A DNA stretch of 64,000 nucleotides from contig JAYKKI010000023.1 in NCBI GenBank assembly GCA_039881145.1, positions 4,688,501 through 4,752,500 of the forward strand. Reading direction: 5' to 3'. Shown piece by piece: positions 1 to 11,600 of the stretch (its first letter is position 1; every line of letters starts with the position of its first letter). The stretch is from Druceiella hillmani. Lineage: Eukaryota; Arthropoda; Insecta; Lepidoptera; Hepialidae. A model generated the notes under the pieces. That model ran no database searches and was not told where the DNA came from. It saw only the letters and a list, made by a program, of their open reading frames with translations. Position numbers and translations under genes: made by a program.

Positions 1-654
1 ATTATGACTAGCATCTGTCAACAGTGCCTGGAACGGAGCCAAGCACGTTTTTCGTGCTCTTACGCGCATTCTTCCACGTCTGCTTCCTCTTTATTTAAGA
101 TACTCGTCGGTCATTCGTCACTGGTGACTAGAACATCAAAAATATATGTGCGCCGCCACTTTCATGAATCAAGTTTTCTTTCATTTTGGTGCTCGTTAAA
201 ATTAAATGTTTCTATTGCTCATAGAACAAATGTCAACTCTATAGACCCATCCAGAAAGCTCTCTAATTTTATCTATATATTTATTTTGAGTTTATTACGC
301 TTCTTACATATGAACATATGCGTTTATGTATATGAAAATATATGTATTATATAAGACTGTGGGTATATGTGTGGGAGACGTTTACATATTAAGCCATTAT
401 TGGATGATATGCTGAATATTTCTACGAGAGAACAAATGGTATAAACAACCCTGTTTATATCATTTACTCTTTTATTTATTATTGTTTTTTTACTTACTAA
501 CAGAAATCATGATGAAATTTGACATCCACCTCTTAAATGGATTAAAGTATGTATTAAAAAAAATTAAGAACAAAAAAGTTCCTAACTATGACCTCAGTTA
601 ACCATGACTTTAGTTCCTAACCATGACTTTAGTTAGTAATCACATAGTGCCATA
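1..654. other. Upstream flank, no recognised gene
   Basis: The first 170 bases are less AT-rich than what follows, and a 116-codon frame is open at 4-354 (+). Its second half is low-complexity Ile/Tyr/Phe from TA-rich DNA and it has no recognisable domain, so I do not call it a gene. A short inverted repeat (AGCACG, five T, CGTGCT) lies at about 41-57. From about 590 to 635 the words 'CCTAACTATGAC' and 'CCTAACCATGAC' recur as a small direct repeat. Confidence 0.4.
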
Positions 655-890
655 TTGTACTTGGGTGTAAATTAAAAAAAAATCGGCCAACGACGAGTCG
701 GACTCGCGCACGAAGCGTTTCGTGACACCAAATAATATTCAATTTATAGCTTTGTATTTCTCAAAGACACTATGAAAATCAAAGTTATTATTGCGATCGT
801 TACGGAAAATATCCCATATCTCAAAAACTCCACAACACATCTTATTCAAATCAATTTTCATTGAAAGTTCATTTTAATTTCTACTATTTT
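655..890. repeat. Dispersed lepidopteran-type repeat fragment
   Basis: A poly-A stretch leads into 'AATCGGCCAACGACGAG' and then 'TCGGACTCGCGCACGAAG' (to about 715), followed by a diverging AT-rich body with 'ATATCTCAAAAACT'. From memory, this GC-rich 'gagtcggactcgcgcacgaag' block is typical of a high-copy dispersed repeat in moth and butterfly genomes. The CpG-rich core in otherwise AT-rich DNA fits an old insertion. Class (LINE or DNA element) and exact ends cannot be set here. Confidence 0.45.
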
Positions 891-2130
891 ATTTTTTTCA
901 GAATTTATTCTTTGAACTGTTAAAAAATTATGGACCAGAGGTAGTCAAAACCACTTATAACGTGATTCTTAAAATTTCATAATCCCAAAAATTTCCTAAT
1001 GACTAAAATACCAGTGGTATTTCTCTAATACTAAATAGGGAACTCCACTTTTACTTTGCAATGTATTTTTCAGATATCTTGTTTATGTGAGTTTTATATT
1101 TCATCTAGGAACAAGTTGAAAATTGGATATGCGGTTCTCGCAAAGGCGAATCTTACTGAGCTGATTACGTAATGAAAGCAATTCCCGAAAACACAAGTTC
1201 TAGAATTCAAATATATATTGGGAAACATAACTTACAATATTGTCACAAAAAATAGGCGATAGCAGAGGGATTTTTTGCATACTTGTTTGTCAAAATTGCT
1301 TTGGAGAAAGTTACTTAAATATCAAGGCAAGAGGGAGAGACAGTCATTAGAACACACAATTTTTTAAAAAGTTGTTATAATCCTTGCAAATGCTGATGAC
1401 GTCAACATTGTTGCTAGATAATTCGCTGCACTAAAAGAAGCTTTGACATTTGAAAACTCTTCTACAAAACTTCGGAAAATTAATATCAATGTAGAGATAA
1501 TTCAGCACATGTCTTGTATAAGAAGTGGAAACTGTGATCCAAGCTTCTTTTGATACTAAAATTAATTAATTTTGTTTCCTCGCTGTCGACTTTATTTATC
1601 TGACCTCTGTTATTAATTATCGAAATAAGACCTTACACCAAAATACAGATAGGGTTTTGTTAAAAATGAGACTTTTTATGACCTTGGAAACATTTTAAAA
1701 ATTGATTTAATTGAAAGGAAAAACATAAATTTTTCTTTTACAACACTCTTCTTTGACCAATTTTACCTAAAGTTCTGAAATATGACCATTGATAAAGACT
1801 GAAGAGTTGAGATCGGCATTTCGTGAGGCCAGCATGTTGCGTAGTATCGTCGGAGGAAAAAGAATATTTACAATATTTGACATTATTTTTTCGTTTTTTA
1901 TGATATTAGGATAAACAATTTATGAGTTCTTGAAATTGAAGCATTTTTTAGGCATTCATAAAATATATGTCAATGAGTACAATTTCTTAATTTCACTCAT
2001 CACTTTTTTAATTAACCATGTGAAATGTTAAGATCTCAATAGAATAATAAATTAACATTATTAATATTTCTCCGCTTTGTAAAATTTGTGCATCACAATA
2101 ATTTACTTGAACATTTTTTCAATACGGGTG
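891..2130. other. AT-rich upstream sequence, nothing recognised
   Basis: This stretch lies upstream of the CpG island. It is AT-rich, with scattered stops in all frames and no tandem array, hairpin or RNA gene that I can support. It may hold distal promoter elements of the gene that starts in the island, but no particular site stands out. Confidence 0.4.
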
Positions 2131-2338
2131 TTTCACCTGCACGGTAGTCGCCGCGCGGCACTTCCACCGAGTGCGGCGCACGCGCGCGTGAATGGAGGAA
2201 GAGGCGCTGGCGAGGGAGGCGCAGGCGCGCCCGGCCATTTTCGCGTCGCCGAATTTCCCCCGGGGGAGTGCGCGCGCGCCGCCTCGCCCCCCGTACCCCG
2301 CACCGCCGCGCCCGCGCCGGGAAATCGCCCGCCGCCCG

Positions 2339-2372
2339 TCAGTCAGGCCCCGGCCGTCGCGAGAATCGCACG
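2339..2372 (+). promoter_or_regulatory. Possible initiator and DPE-like pair
   Basis: TCAGT at 2339-2343 matches the arthropod initiator. Taking the A at 2341 as +1, the five bases at +28 to +32 (2368-2372, GCACG) match the downstream promoter element RGWYV at four of five positions. There is no TATA box at the right distance, which fits a DPE-type promoter. The motifs are short and other TSSs in the island are possible. Confidence 0.25.
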
Positions 2373-2468
2373 TTTACGTTTCTCTTTGCCGCTCGATCCC
2401 GACTCTAGCCGCGCGCGTCGCGTCTCCGCATCTCGTCGCCGAGTGTCTTCCGAAGTTTTCTCCCTTTG

Positions 2469-2531
2469 ATGCGGGCATCGTTTTCGCTGAACCCGCGTGT
2501 CGAACAGTCCGTTTCGCGTTGAATGCGCTAA
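2469..2531 (+). other. Two short upstream ORFs in the leader
   Basis: A 17-codon ORF (ATG at 2469, stop TGA at 2520-2522) is followed directly by ATG CGC TAA at 2523-2531. Both are in the same frame as the main ATG at 2604 but are closed by stops, so they cannot extend the protein. If transcription starts near 2341, both are in the mRNA leader and could lower or condition translation of the main frame. Whether they are in the mRNA depends on the unproven TSS. Confidence 0.4.
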
Positions 2532-2603
2532 CAGTGCCGGCGAGGCCGCCCGGACGCGGCAGAAATAGTATTTAGCTAGGCCGGGCGGTTGTGTGTGAGT
2601 GGA

Positions 2604-2715
2604 ATGCTGGTGTGGACGCTGGTAGCGTGGCTGGCGCTGGGCGGCGCGTTCGCCCGCCGCCACGCGCCCGAGCTGCGCGAAGACGAGCCAGCCAGGCGCG
2701 GCACCAGGCCCGCTG
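2604..2715 (+). CDS. First coding exon of a secreted/membrane protein (partial)
   Basis: The frame opens at ATG 2604 with G at -3, and has an in-frame TAG at 2577-2579, so translation cannot start further upstream in this exon. The 37 complete codons begin MLVWTLVAWLALGGAFA, a hydrophobic core ending in Ala-Phe-Ala, the expected signal-peptidase site; this predicts entry to the secretory pathway. After the cleavage site come about 20 charged residues rich in Arg, Glu and Pro, which look like an extracellular linker. The exon stops at base 1 of the next codon (phase 1) at a GTGAGT donor. Phase-1 introns after signal-peptide exons are common in modular extracellular proteins. The fragment has no domain, so I do not recognise the gene; an adhesion, receptor, matrix or ligand protein would fit. 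A competing donor at 2595 would make this exon purely leader. Confidence 0.65.
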
Positions 2716-2721
2716 GTGAGT
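2716..2721 (+). other. 5' splice donor of intron 1
   Basis: CTG|GTGAGT matches the donor consensus at every intron position. It falls exactly where the GC-rich coding composition ends. An alternative GTGAGT occurs at 2595-2600, upstream of the ATG; its exon side (TGT) lacks the G at -1, so the 2716 site is preferred. Confidence 0.65.
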
Positions 2722-3060
2722 ACCCGCCCAGAACCGCTTACTTACACTGAAGTATAAAACCATACTCCATTTTCTTAGCAATTTCCACATACACTGTACT
2801 GCAAAATACCCAAAATGACCCTTATGTGTCCCTTTATAATGCCAAAATTAGATCATTGGAAAAATCAAGAAAACATCAGGAAAATTCCAACTGGAACCTC
2901 GTTGATTAAATGTTAAATAGAGCCGTAAATCTCCGAGTTGTTGAAAATTTCCATTTAATCTTTTCATGAGGAAAATTAGAAGCTTTTAATGCAAAAGTCA
3001 TCAGAACTTAGATCAGAAATTTAAGGAAGCTTTGATTCACCATTGTAAAGACTTTATTTA

Positions 3061-3063
<3 letters not shown>
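2722..3063. other. Start of intron, nothing recognised
   Basis: AT-rich sequence immediately after the donor, without a repeat, hairpin or open frame that I can support. Confidence 0.4.

Positions 3064-3119
<56 letters not shown>
3064..3119. repeat. (TA)n microsatellite
   Basis: An uninterrupted AT dinucleotide run of about 56 bases. It produces a spurious Ile-Tyr repeat in translation. It is likely to vary in length between individuals. Confidence 0.95.
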
Positions 3120-3122
<3 letters not shown>

Positions 3123-3414
3123 CATAGGAAGAAAAGTTTACCCCAAGAGGGACTTTGTTTAGCTCACGTAAAACGCCCTAATAATTTTTCAAGAGAATTT
3201 TTCAGTATCATCATCTCTAGAGGAAAAATGTGGCCTATATTTAAAAAAGATCATAATTCAAAAAATGGGGTAGGAAATTATGTAAACTACCTAAATAAAC
3301 GCTCCTAACAGGGGTAACATAATCGAAATGTATTCATAGATAAATTCTTGAGCTGTATAAAAATTATCTAATCGTTATGCCAAAATTGTTAAAAAACGCA
3401 AACTACTTCCGTTG

Positions 3415-3700
3415 GAAAGAGTCCACGATCACAGGGGACGCTCTTTGACCGCGTGTTAACTTCGTAGCAACATTTACCTTATCCGCCTCTAGCCAGAATG
3501 GCTATGGTTATCTCGTGTGGCCATCTGTTCACGGCCGGCATGGGGAATGTGACCATAAAGGCAATGCGACAATGTCACGTTTGTCGCGCACCTATTGCCC
3601 TTCTGTCGATACGATCAATGAAAATCACGACTCGCCGTCACATATCCAGCAATCCGCTGCGCTAACACCAAAGATAAACAATGATGTTCAAAATTGTCTC
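3415..3700. promoter_or_regulatory. Candidate intronic regulatory island
   Basis: GC content rises well above the neighbours from about 3420 to 3670, with many CpG dinucleotides and no coding frame of interest beyond a 62-codon chance frame. It contains GATA-type words (GGTTATCTC near 3508, AAGATAAAC near 3671). Compositional islands like this, inside large AT-rich insect introns, are often conserved enhancers. The function here is inferred. Confidence 0.3.
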
Positions 3701-4919
3701 TAAATGCAGCCAGAATGCCCAATTCCACAAGTCTCATTCGAAATAATATGGGAATTTCGAAAAGAAAACAAATTGGCTTAACGTATATGCGGGTATTGAG
3801 AGCGTTAACTGAAAAAAAATAAGCTTATATCATGTTATATGAATGACTACAATAATTTAAATGAAGTCTCATGGCAATCGGCCAGAATTACTTGGCCCTC
3901 CCATCCTGAACTGCCTGTACCTATGGAGACGTTGGCGAATCTATAAACGGTAACGATTTTGTGATGAAATAAAAGCGTACGATAAAAACTTTACGATAGC
4001 TATTCGAGGTTAGTAATCACAATCGACCTTGTCTTATCTCTGCATATGTCATTGTTTACATTATATAATTATGTGATTAAAATTTAGCGCGCAAAATATT
4101 TGCCTGCATTTTGAGCGTAGATTCAAACCCTTTCGCATGGTAAGATTGAAGAAATCAAAATTGAATGTTCTTTTACAGATTGTTGAATTCAATACCGTAT
4201 TATATTACTGCATTTAGTATGTAATAGTCAGTGTCCGTACACGATTGATTTCAATTCAAAACCTGAAAGTTTTGAGTAATTTTCGGGGTAAATCTCGAAA
4301 ATATATCGTGTTTTAGATAGTAAGTTTTCGCAACATACAAAATTAAAGCTTGCATTTAATTACCTCAAGGAATGTTTGATATGCTTGCATTAAGAAAGTT
4401 TAGTTTATTTTGATGATAAATTCACAAACTGTGACTTTACTTTAATAATAAAATATTGTTAAAACTCTCCAATTCATTGCTATGTATTTTTTTATATTTG
4501 AGTATTAGCCTTAAGTCTTAAATGAAAAAATACCCACTAATGCAGAGTTTTATTTTCAGTAGGCAGTATTACTGCAGAAAAATAATAATTATAATTTAAC
4601 ACGATTTTGACTGTCTTAACAACGCTAGTTTGAGGATATTTGTTGATTACTTTACAGTTAAATTTTTAGTATCTGATCAGTTTTGTCACCTTAGAGACTT
4701 GTTTATAATTTTGTTGACCTAGGACTATTTAGGTTGTCGAATAATTGTGACTTATTATCAACTAAATCTTTTTTGATTTTTATGATCCGTTTTTATAGTT
4801 TCCTCAAAAATATTTACTAAACTTTACTTTGTGAATTTTGTCAAATGTAGGTGTAACTGTGGCCTACGAATCTGACTTCTTGGAAACTAACTATCTGGAT
4901 TAAACATTTTACGTTCAAT
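3701..4919. other. AT-rich intronic DNA, nothing recognised
   Basis: No tandem array, mobile element or hairpin stands out. A slightly GC-richer patch at about 3840-3960 ('CGGCCAGAATTACTTGGCC') is too short to interpret. Confidence 0.35.
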
Positions 4920-5230
4920 CTTCAAAGATCTTAGTCTTCTTACTTAGAAGCGTGATCTCAGTTCTCGTACGAGGATGTGGAAGTGCTGTGCTCAACATTA
5001 AACTTACTTGGGTACGCAATAAACCGCTTACAGTCCTGGGCATGCCCATATTAAAATTCACAAGAGCCTCGCGATGCGAGATTGCGAAGCCGCACATGTT
5101 TATACTCTTGACGATTGGTGTGGGAAGCGAGAAGAATCGACGTCATTGTGGTCGTTTCTTCTTTCCAAGGACCATGAATTATGAGAATGTCGAATGAATA
5201 GCTGATTCGCTAAGTGGCGCTTCGACTTAT
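4920..5230. promoter_or_regulatory. Candidate intronic regulatory island
   Basis: A GC-richer block. It contains the 10-bp palindrome GGGCATGCCC at 5038-5047, which fits the p53 half-site pattern RRRCWWGYYY, and the interrupted palindrome CTCGC-GAT-GCGAG near 5070. Chance frames of 60 and 81 codons overlap on opposite strands, and neither has a recognisable domain. A regulatory role is inferred from composition and motifs only. Confidence 0.28.
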
Positions 5231-6651
5231 ACGCGACAGTCCTTTGATTCTCAATATTGTAGGCTCGATAGCGAATATGTCTGGAAGTTTGTTGTAAAAT
5301 TCACAATAAAAGTAAAATAATAAAAGACTACCAGTGCCAATTTTTATTAAATTTTTCGTTTGTTTATTAAATTTTACGATTTCATAATTAATAATTGTCT
5401 TTATCGACTGTTTTGTCCTGTATATAACGCTCGCATTTATCGTTATCTTTTGCTATCCATTTTAGTTTTGACGTCCCTTTTTATGCCTATATGTTCTCAA
5501 AAACACGAGTTGTGTAATCGATGTTCTTTTGTCATCACTATTTGGCGTTGAAGTACGAGAGAAAATGTTTGTGATTTTGTTAAGAACCACTTTTCGTACT
5601 ACTTTATTAAGAATTATTTCATCGCTTTTTCGACTATTTTGACCTGTTTTTTTCTTACATCAAAACATAGAAATACTGAAAATAATATAGAAAATACATT
5701 TTTAATATTTTCTCGGTTGCAATTAATATCGATGGTGGCAGTTTCCAAATTCACATAAAGAACCTAAAATTTGGATGCTAGGAATTGTGATCTGTCGGTA
5801 AACAATTTATTTAAATGGCTATTTTTGAATTTTAAATTTAGTTAAATGAAATTAGAAACTATTACAATATATTCTGTACTAATTTTTTATAAAAGAGAAA
5901 AAAAACCCAAATCTAATAAAATAACTTAATTTTTTAAACATTTTCTTAATTTCCGATATCACAATTTTTATGTAAATACGTAAAAAAGGGAAACTTAAAA
6001 AGTTATTTATTATAGTTAAAGATTTTAAAGCATTACATTTGCAGTATAAACAGTCAAATAATATTGACATTTTTTCAGAATCAAATACTTTTTTGTTATA
6101 AAAACTACGGTCTGCAATTCAAAATGCATAACTCTATGGCAGATAGACCGAAAAAAGACTGATAATAGGATTATTTTTATTTTAATCCAAGATACGTAAT
6201 TGTAAAGAAAAACCTATTTAGTGCAAATTCCCTTTGCCATACCAGGAAAAGTTCTTTCTTAATCGACCTATGTGTAATTGAAAAGAAAAACCTACTTTTT
6301 CTACTTAAAGTTTTACGGAGTACGCATTTAATTTATTTGTTTCGGTAATTTGAGATACATTGAATCAATATGTACACTGAATCACCATAGTTTGATTTGT
6401 AGGTACAGATTTAGTTTTGAGTGAATCGAGATACATCCTTGTTGTGAAGACGGAGAATAAACTCGACTGCCATAGATGGAATTTTTTAATTGGCTGTCAA
6501 TGCCTCTTGTTTTTCATTTATGATTTAATGATACGGAAAGAGAGAAGAGAATAACTAGCATTGTGGATAATTTACGACAGCAAATACGTCGATAAATGTT
6601 TTCACTACGTCTTCCGCGCTGGAGGTAGTTTTTATTTGTATGTATTAATGT
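5231..6651. other. AT-rich intronic DNA, nothing recognised
   Basis: Long A/T-rich sequence with poly-T and poly-A runs. The open frames at 5360-5551 (+) and 5879-6070 (-) are Phe/Ile/Tyr/Lys-rich, as expected by chance from this composition. 'AAAGAAAAACCTA' is duplicated at about 6206 and 6281, a weak local direct repeat. Confidence 0.35.
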
Positions 6652-6739
6652 GAAAACGTATTATATACAATATGAAAACGTATTATATACAAAGTGAAAA
6701 CGTATTATATACAATGTGAGAACGTATTATATACAATGT
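6652..6739. repeat. 22-bp minisatellite, 4 copies
   Basis: Units start at 6652, 6674, 6696 and 6718. Each is 'GAAAACGTATTATATACAA' plus three variable bases, with one A-to-G change in the last copy. A degraded fifth copy follows at 6740. Confidence 0.9.
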
Positions 6740-6745
6740 TAAAAA

Positions 6746-9710
6746 GTATTTCAATACGTGAACTGTAAAATGTAAGTTTGTATATAAGAAGTTTAAGAAA
6801 AAGATGTCGTTATGTGAAATTGATTTCATTATGTCAAAATATTAAATAGCGACTAGTTAATAATTTAATATCTTGAAAAAATTCTGAAAATTGCCAAAAT
6901 GCACCGTAAATATGAAAATAATTCGTGAGGTAGTTGTATGTTGTTGGAAACCGAAAGTTGTTTATGGCATTAAGCTTAATCAATTTCTAACACTTATTTC
7001 TTTGTTTTGTTATTATTAATATTAAGAAGATGGTGATCTTTCAGTTCTGTTATGGATCTATTATGGATCTTAAGAATACAACGAAATTAATTTAAGATAT
7101 CGATTAACAATAAAGGAAATAAAAGAGTGTGAAAGAATATGTTAGAAGAGAAAATAGTACTTTGGGTAGACAATATAATAAGTATGGAATTCTGCTATCA
7201 CTGAATAGTCGGGCTTATTGGTAGATTGGTATAATAAAGACATAAATATATAAACCAATTCGCTATGTGCACAAACACATCATAATGTATTTTCTTAATT
7301 AGATTCTATAAAAACAACCAAGCGTACTTCGCATGCGCCTCTCCTAATGCATTACAAGCTTTTTTTATTTCTAAGTATTCCAAAGAAGGCTTTAACGCTC
7401 ACTTTTCTTTACGTGTGCCTTAAAAAGACGTAGTTTCTAACACGTAGAGTCTGTCCTTTTACGGTTCATGTTTTTAAATATTTTTATTTACCATTCACGA
7501 TTCATCCTGACGTACGATAATTATGTTTAGAATTATATTATATGTTTTTTTCTGGCGTACGCTTCTTTGCTACGTATTGCTGGATAACTGATATGAAAAT
7601 TTAGATCAGAATGATATATATTTTTATTTGCACTACATATATTTGATCGAATATTATATTAATCTGATTTACGATAATGAGGCTTGCTGTTATCTATGTA
7701 AGCTTTCTTCTTTGAACTGGAAGATATTTTCATAGTCATAGGAACAAGAGGGTATGTATAAAGATATTAATTTTAAGAAAATATTATAACTTTCAGACAT
7801 AAGAAGAAATTTCTTAATCACATTGGATATACGGTATGGTAATCATTATAGGTAAACAGAAGGCAAAAAAGTGTTATGATAATATGTCGAAAGTCTTTTG
7901 AGAGAGGCAATAAAAATGATGGTATTAAAAAGAAATATGAACTGAAAGAAAATGGTTTTTCATCATATGGAATAGTGTGTGCGAACTGTGGAAATTATTA
8001 GAAATAATTCAACAAGATTTTAAGTAATACTTTTTTGATTTATCGAGACTATTAAAAAACGCCTAAAACAACATTCTAAATACACTCAAACAACCATATC
8101 GTTTTCCTTTCGCTATTAAAAATTAATATTATATTTTTTTATTTTAGTCGTTAGTTTTCAATTTGTTAATTTTATTTTAAATTTATTTATTAATTGTTAA
8201 ATTCAATATGAAATAATTAATTTATATTTGATACTAATTGTATTCATAAGTTTCATATATATCCATATATGCTATCATTCCAATTTTGTAATTTTACGCT
8301 GGTTTATCTGAGCATAACTATTTGCTTTCTTATCACGTATTTCCTTGATTATTGACATCTCGGCCAGCTTTTGGATTAAAGTGCACGAAGTACCTTTAAA
8401 TATGTTTATTAATTACGTACTTATTGTACATATATACACATGTGTGAGCATTTAAATGTGTGATAGCGCAGCCTCTCTGGCACAGTGCCTAGTTTCAGTA
8501 GAGTACGACATCCATCAAGTCCTTGAAATCAACCATTAATCTTTTCTAAGTGTAACTTCCTCTTTTAGAAAAACAATTATTACCTTTGATGTTTTTCTTA
8601 TTTTAGGAGCGTTATATTTTTCCTATTTTAGGAGTTTAGGAAATTTTTTTAGATGTAAATTTTTCTTTAAGTCATTATTTTCTAGGTTTTTTCCCTTTCA
8701 AAATATTATTAAATCTTTATCGAGGTAGAGTAGAAAATGTTGGAGATTTATATAGTTCGATTTTAACCACTGTTATACTTTTGCTTCGAATTTTCTTTCT
8801 TTTAATAAAATTATGTTTCACTACCTAGTGCAATATAAGTTTATTATTAATATTTAAAGTTGGAAAATGTTTTATTAAGGATTGTAAACCTTTTTAATCT
8901 TAATCTCGTAATTTTTTTACAAACTGATAGCTACGTTTGTCAAAGTTTTTGTTGGAAAAATAAGCACCGAATTATTTTTAGATATACTAGGTACTACTAG
9001 GTACACAAATATCGACAATTAAAATTTTTTTGATGCTAGAAACATTTTCTTCACCTTCAATGACCAGATGAGAACTTGAGACCGACAGGTTGAGACTTGA
9101 CCTGAATTTTCATTTCTTCAAATAAATATACGAGTATATTGCTTTAGTTGCTTCGTAGTTATTGTGCGTTAAGACTCATGTACAAAAAAACGAATCGAAA
9201 AAGTAGCCTTATAAGAGTTTCTTAAAAACTGTACAGTGTTACTTTCATAGTTTAGTCACAGTTGAATCAGGAAATTCATTAAACTCTTTATACGTACTTC
9301 GTTCTTTCAAATTTGTAATAAAATTTATTCGATCCGTATATATTTTGACTCTTTGAAAACAATGTTGAAAATCGAGTGAGTGTTAAAGGCATTTTTTTGT
9401 ATTCCCAAAATATTTTCATCCATGAATTTGTCTGCGCATGTGGCTAAGTATTTAGGCTTGAAGACGTGTATTTGGGTTATTTTATATAATCGTAACATAG
9501 CAGTATGGTATATTGAGAGTCATATTTTTTAGAGAATGTTATGTTTATTTATTTAGATTTGAGCCACTTAACAACTCTTGAGAATTAGTCGGCAAGCAAA
9601 CGACTTGTAAAAATTTAATTAAAAGCCATTTGGTAATATTCCTGTAATGAACTAATAAACCAATAAATTTACAGTTATAAAAATACAGTAGGACCGCGTT
9701 TCTGTCTTTT
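6746..9710. other. AT-rich intronic DNA, nothing firm
   Basis: Nearly 3 kb of AT-rich sequence without a tandem array or coding frame. A let-7-like word near 6925 has no hairpin partner and is rejected. A sequence near 8340-8400 ('CTCGGCCAGC...GTGCACGAAGTACC') is GC-richer but too short to call. Confidence 0.35.
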
Positions 9711-9800
9711 CATTTATAATTTTAATTCTACGTATTGGATTGATTTTGATGTGATTTTCACCATCGGCTAGGTTGTTTTTTCTGGAATATTTTTGGATAT
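9711..9800. repeat. Possible dispersed-repeat fragment
   Basis: 'TGGATTGATTTTGATGTGA' followed by 'TTTTCACCATCGGCTAGG' resembles the 'GGATTTTGATG.AATTT' stretch common in dispersed lepidopteran repeats. A related word is present at 45806-45822. The fragment is short and diverged. Confidence 0.25.
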
Positions 9801-10479
9801 AAAATCTTAGTGTAGGTGTTGAGATTACGAAGCTATATTAATATTTAAGGAGCGTATCTTAGAGCACGAACAGAAAGCTCTATAAAAGGCGAAAACAGAG
9901 CTGTACCGCGAAAGGAGTAGTTATTCTATATCTAAAGTTCAAAATCAGCTCGAATGGCAGAAAAAGCTCTTATGTAAATAAAGGTATCTTATAAGTTATT
10001 ATTATAATTATGATGGGGTAATACATAATTATTAAAGAAATAAATAGGCAATAATAACTCATTGTAGATACGGAAAAAGAAAAGTAACTTATTCCTTTGA
10101 AACTTTTGCTCTTGGCAGCTTTTTCGAGAAAAATTTTGTCGAGTATTTTATGTGTTTATAGTATTAGTAAGTTACTAAAATCTTGGTATACTGTAATAGA
10201 AGATGTCGCAGTTTCCTTAATAAGGTCGCTTTTTATATGTTAGTTCCCTAAATAGGGTTCTTTATATATGTTTATTGTACATGAATATAAACTTACATGG
10301 TCATTGAAATATAAATATGTACATTGCTACATGCTTACACACCGGTTAGTATTTCGTTGCACCAATTGACAATTACACGATCAATAAATAACTACTTGTA
10401 CCAAATGAATGACTGCAAGATCGATACGTATTTACGAACCAGCCATTTTATAATATTATTAATATTGTTTTTTCACATT
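9801..10479. other. AT-rich intronic DNA, nothing recognised
   Basis: No supported feature. A run of mildly GC-richer sequence at 9850-9960 has no recognisable motif set. Confidence 0.35.
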
Positions 10480-10800
10480 ACGTATTATGAAACTGGACAC
10501 TCGGCAACATGGCGCGGCGATATTCAATACCAGAACAGTGACTGACTCTACACTTACGAGTATATGCAGCACCGCATCTATTGCAACTCTCCATCGAGTA
10601 CAATTTTATCAAGTTTATTATTAGTGAGTTATAGCGTTTGATTGTGTTGATGGCTATGCCGTGGTAAGGATTTATACATATACCGTCATTATCTGTGCAC
10701 ACAATACATTCTAATCATTCTTCCATCCATGTATTGTGTATGAAAAGGCGACAAGTACAAGCGGTATAAGGGCGGGGCTCCATTGTCGGGTCGAGATATA
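10480..10800. promoter_or_regulatory. Candidate intronic regulatory island
   Basis: CpG-richer block with 'ACATGGCGCGGCGATATTC' near 10508 and a GC-box word GGGCGGGGC at about 10770-10778. A GC box and loss of AT bias could mark an enhancer or a minor promoter. The overlapping short frames on both strands have no domain. Confidence 0.28.
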
Positions 10801-11600
10801 AGATGGGAATAGTTTTGATACAAGTTTGAAAGTTTTTTATTTCCTTAGCTTGGCGAAATTATGATGAATTATTGATGAAAAGTTAAATGTCGTGAAAGTG
10901 AAGTTATGAAAAGTTTGAACATTTACGATCATGATTTAGTAATAAGCTTTCAATTTGACATTTTAATTAATTAGTTGTTAGCACGCGCAAATCTACAAAT
11001 AAAACTGCTTTGTGGTATGTGTAAATAGATATTCGATTAATAACATCGATACTGTGCGATGTTTCTTTGATGTATTTGACATTGTCAGAGATAACTTAAT
11101 TTTGCTTATATGGTAAGTTTTAGACATTTATGATTCAGATACATACTATTGTCAGGAAACAGATCGAGTTAGGCTTCTGAGCTGTAGATAATTAGTTGTG
11201 CGGTTCGATTTTTTTGTAAAGTGTGAATGTTAGAAAACTTACTGTCAACTAATCTGCCATGCGTCTGTCAGCTATCACTTCCTCGCTACCAAGTTTTATC
11301 ATTGCCAAGTTTGTATTTGAGAATAACAACGTATTGCATTTCTTACAAATAGTTATCAATGATTGGATAGGGGCTTTGATAAGGGAAATTTATGCAAAAT
11401 TATATATTACATAAAATGTTTTTTTTTAAAGATAACAGTCCGAATTATTTAAAATAGTCAAGTGACAAAATATTTGAAACAAAATATTCCCTGATGAATA
11501 ATTTGAAATTTCTTTCAAGTATTGTTTACCTGAAAGGAAATGGAAGGGAATTAAACATGAATTGTTAATTTCCTCTCTTATTCCATTATCCACAAACAAA
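10801..11600. other. AT-rich intronic DNA, nothing recognised
   Basis: No element that I can support until the 76-bp array begins. The 68-codon minus-strand frame at 11426-11632 runs into the array and is a chance frame. Confidence 0.35.

Larger units (their letters stand above)
2130..2715 (+). promoter_or_regulatory. CpG island, promoter and 5' leader
   Basis: Composition switches abruptly from AT-rich to very GC- and CpG-rich at about 2140 and back again just after 2715. The block includes alternating CG runs ('GCGCACGCGCGCG' near 2176) that could adopt Z-DNA. It ends with a signal-peptide exon and a splice donor, so it is best read as core promoter plus first exon. Open frames of about 127 codons at 2086-2469 and 2192-2575, and the antisense frames, are Arg/Ala/Pro-rich and exist because GC-rich DNA has few stops. 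I do not treat them as genes. Confidence 0.6.

Noticed and set aside
4..354. 116-codon + frame at the window start
   Set aside because: No domain, and the second half is low-complexity from TA-rich DNA; no splice or promoter support.
2086..2790. Overlapping long frames on both strands of the CpG island
   Set aside because: GC-rich DNA has few stops; the Arg/Ala/Pro-rich translations have no domain. Only the ATG at 2604 has signal peptide plus donor support.
6925..6950. let-7-like word TGAGGTAGTTGTATG
   Set aside because: Only the first nine bases match let-7 and no complementary arm follows to form a precursor.
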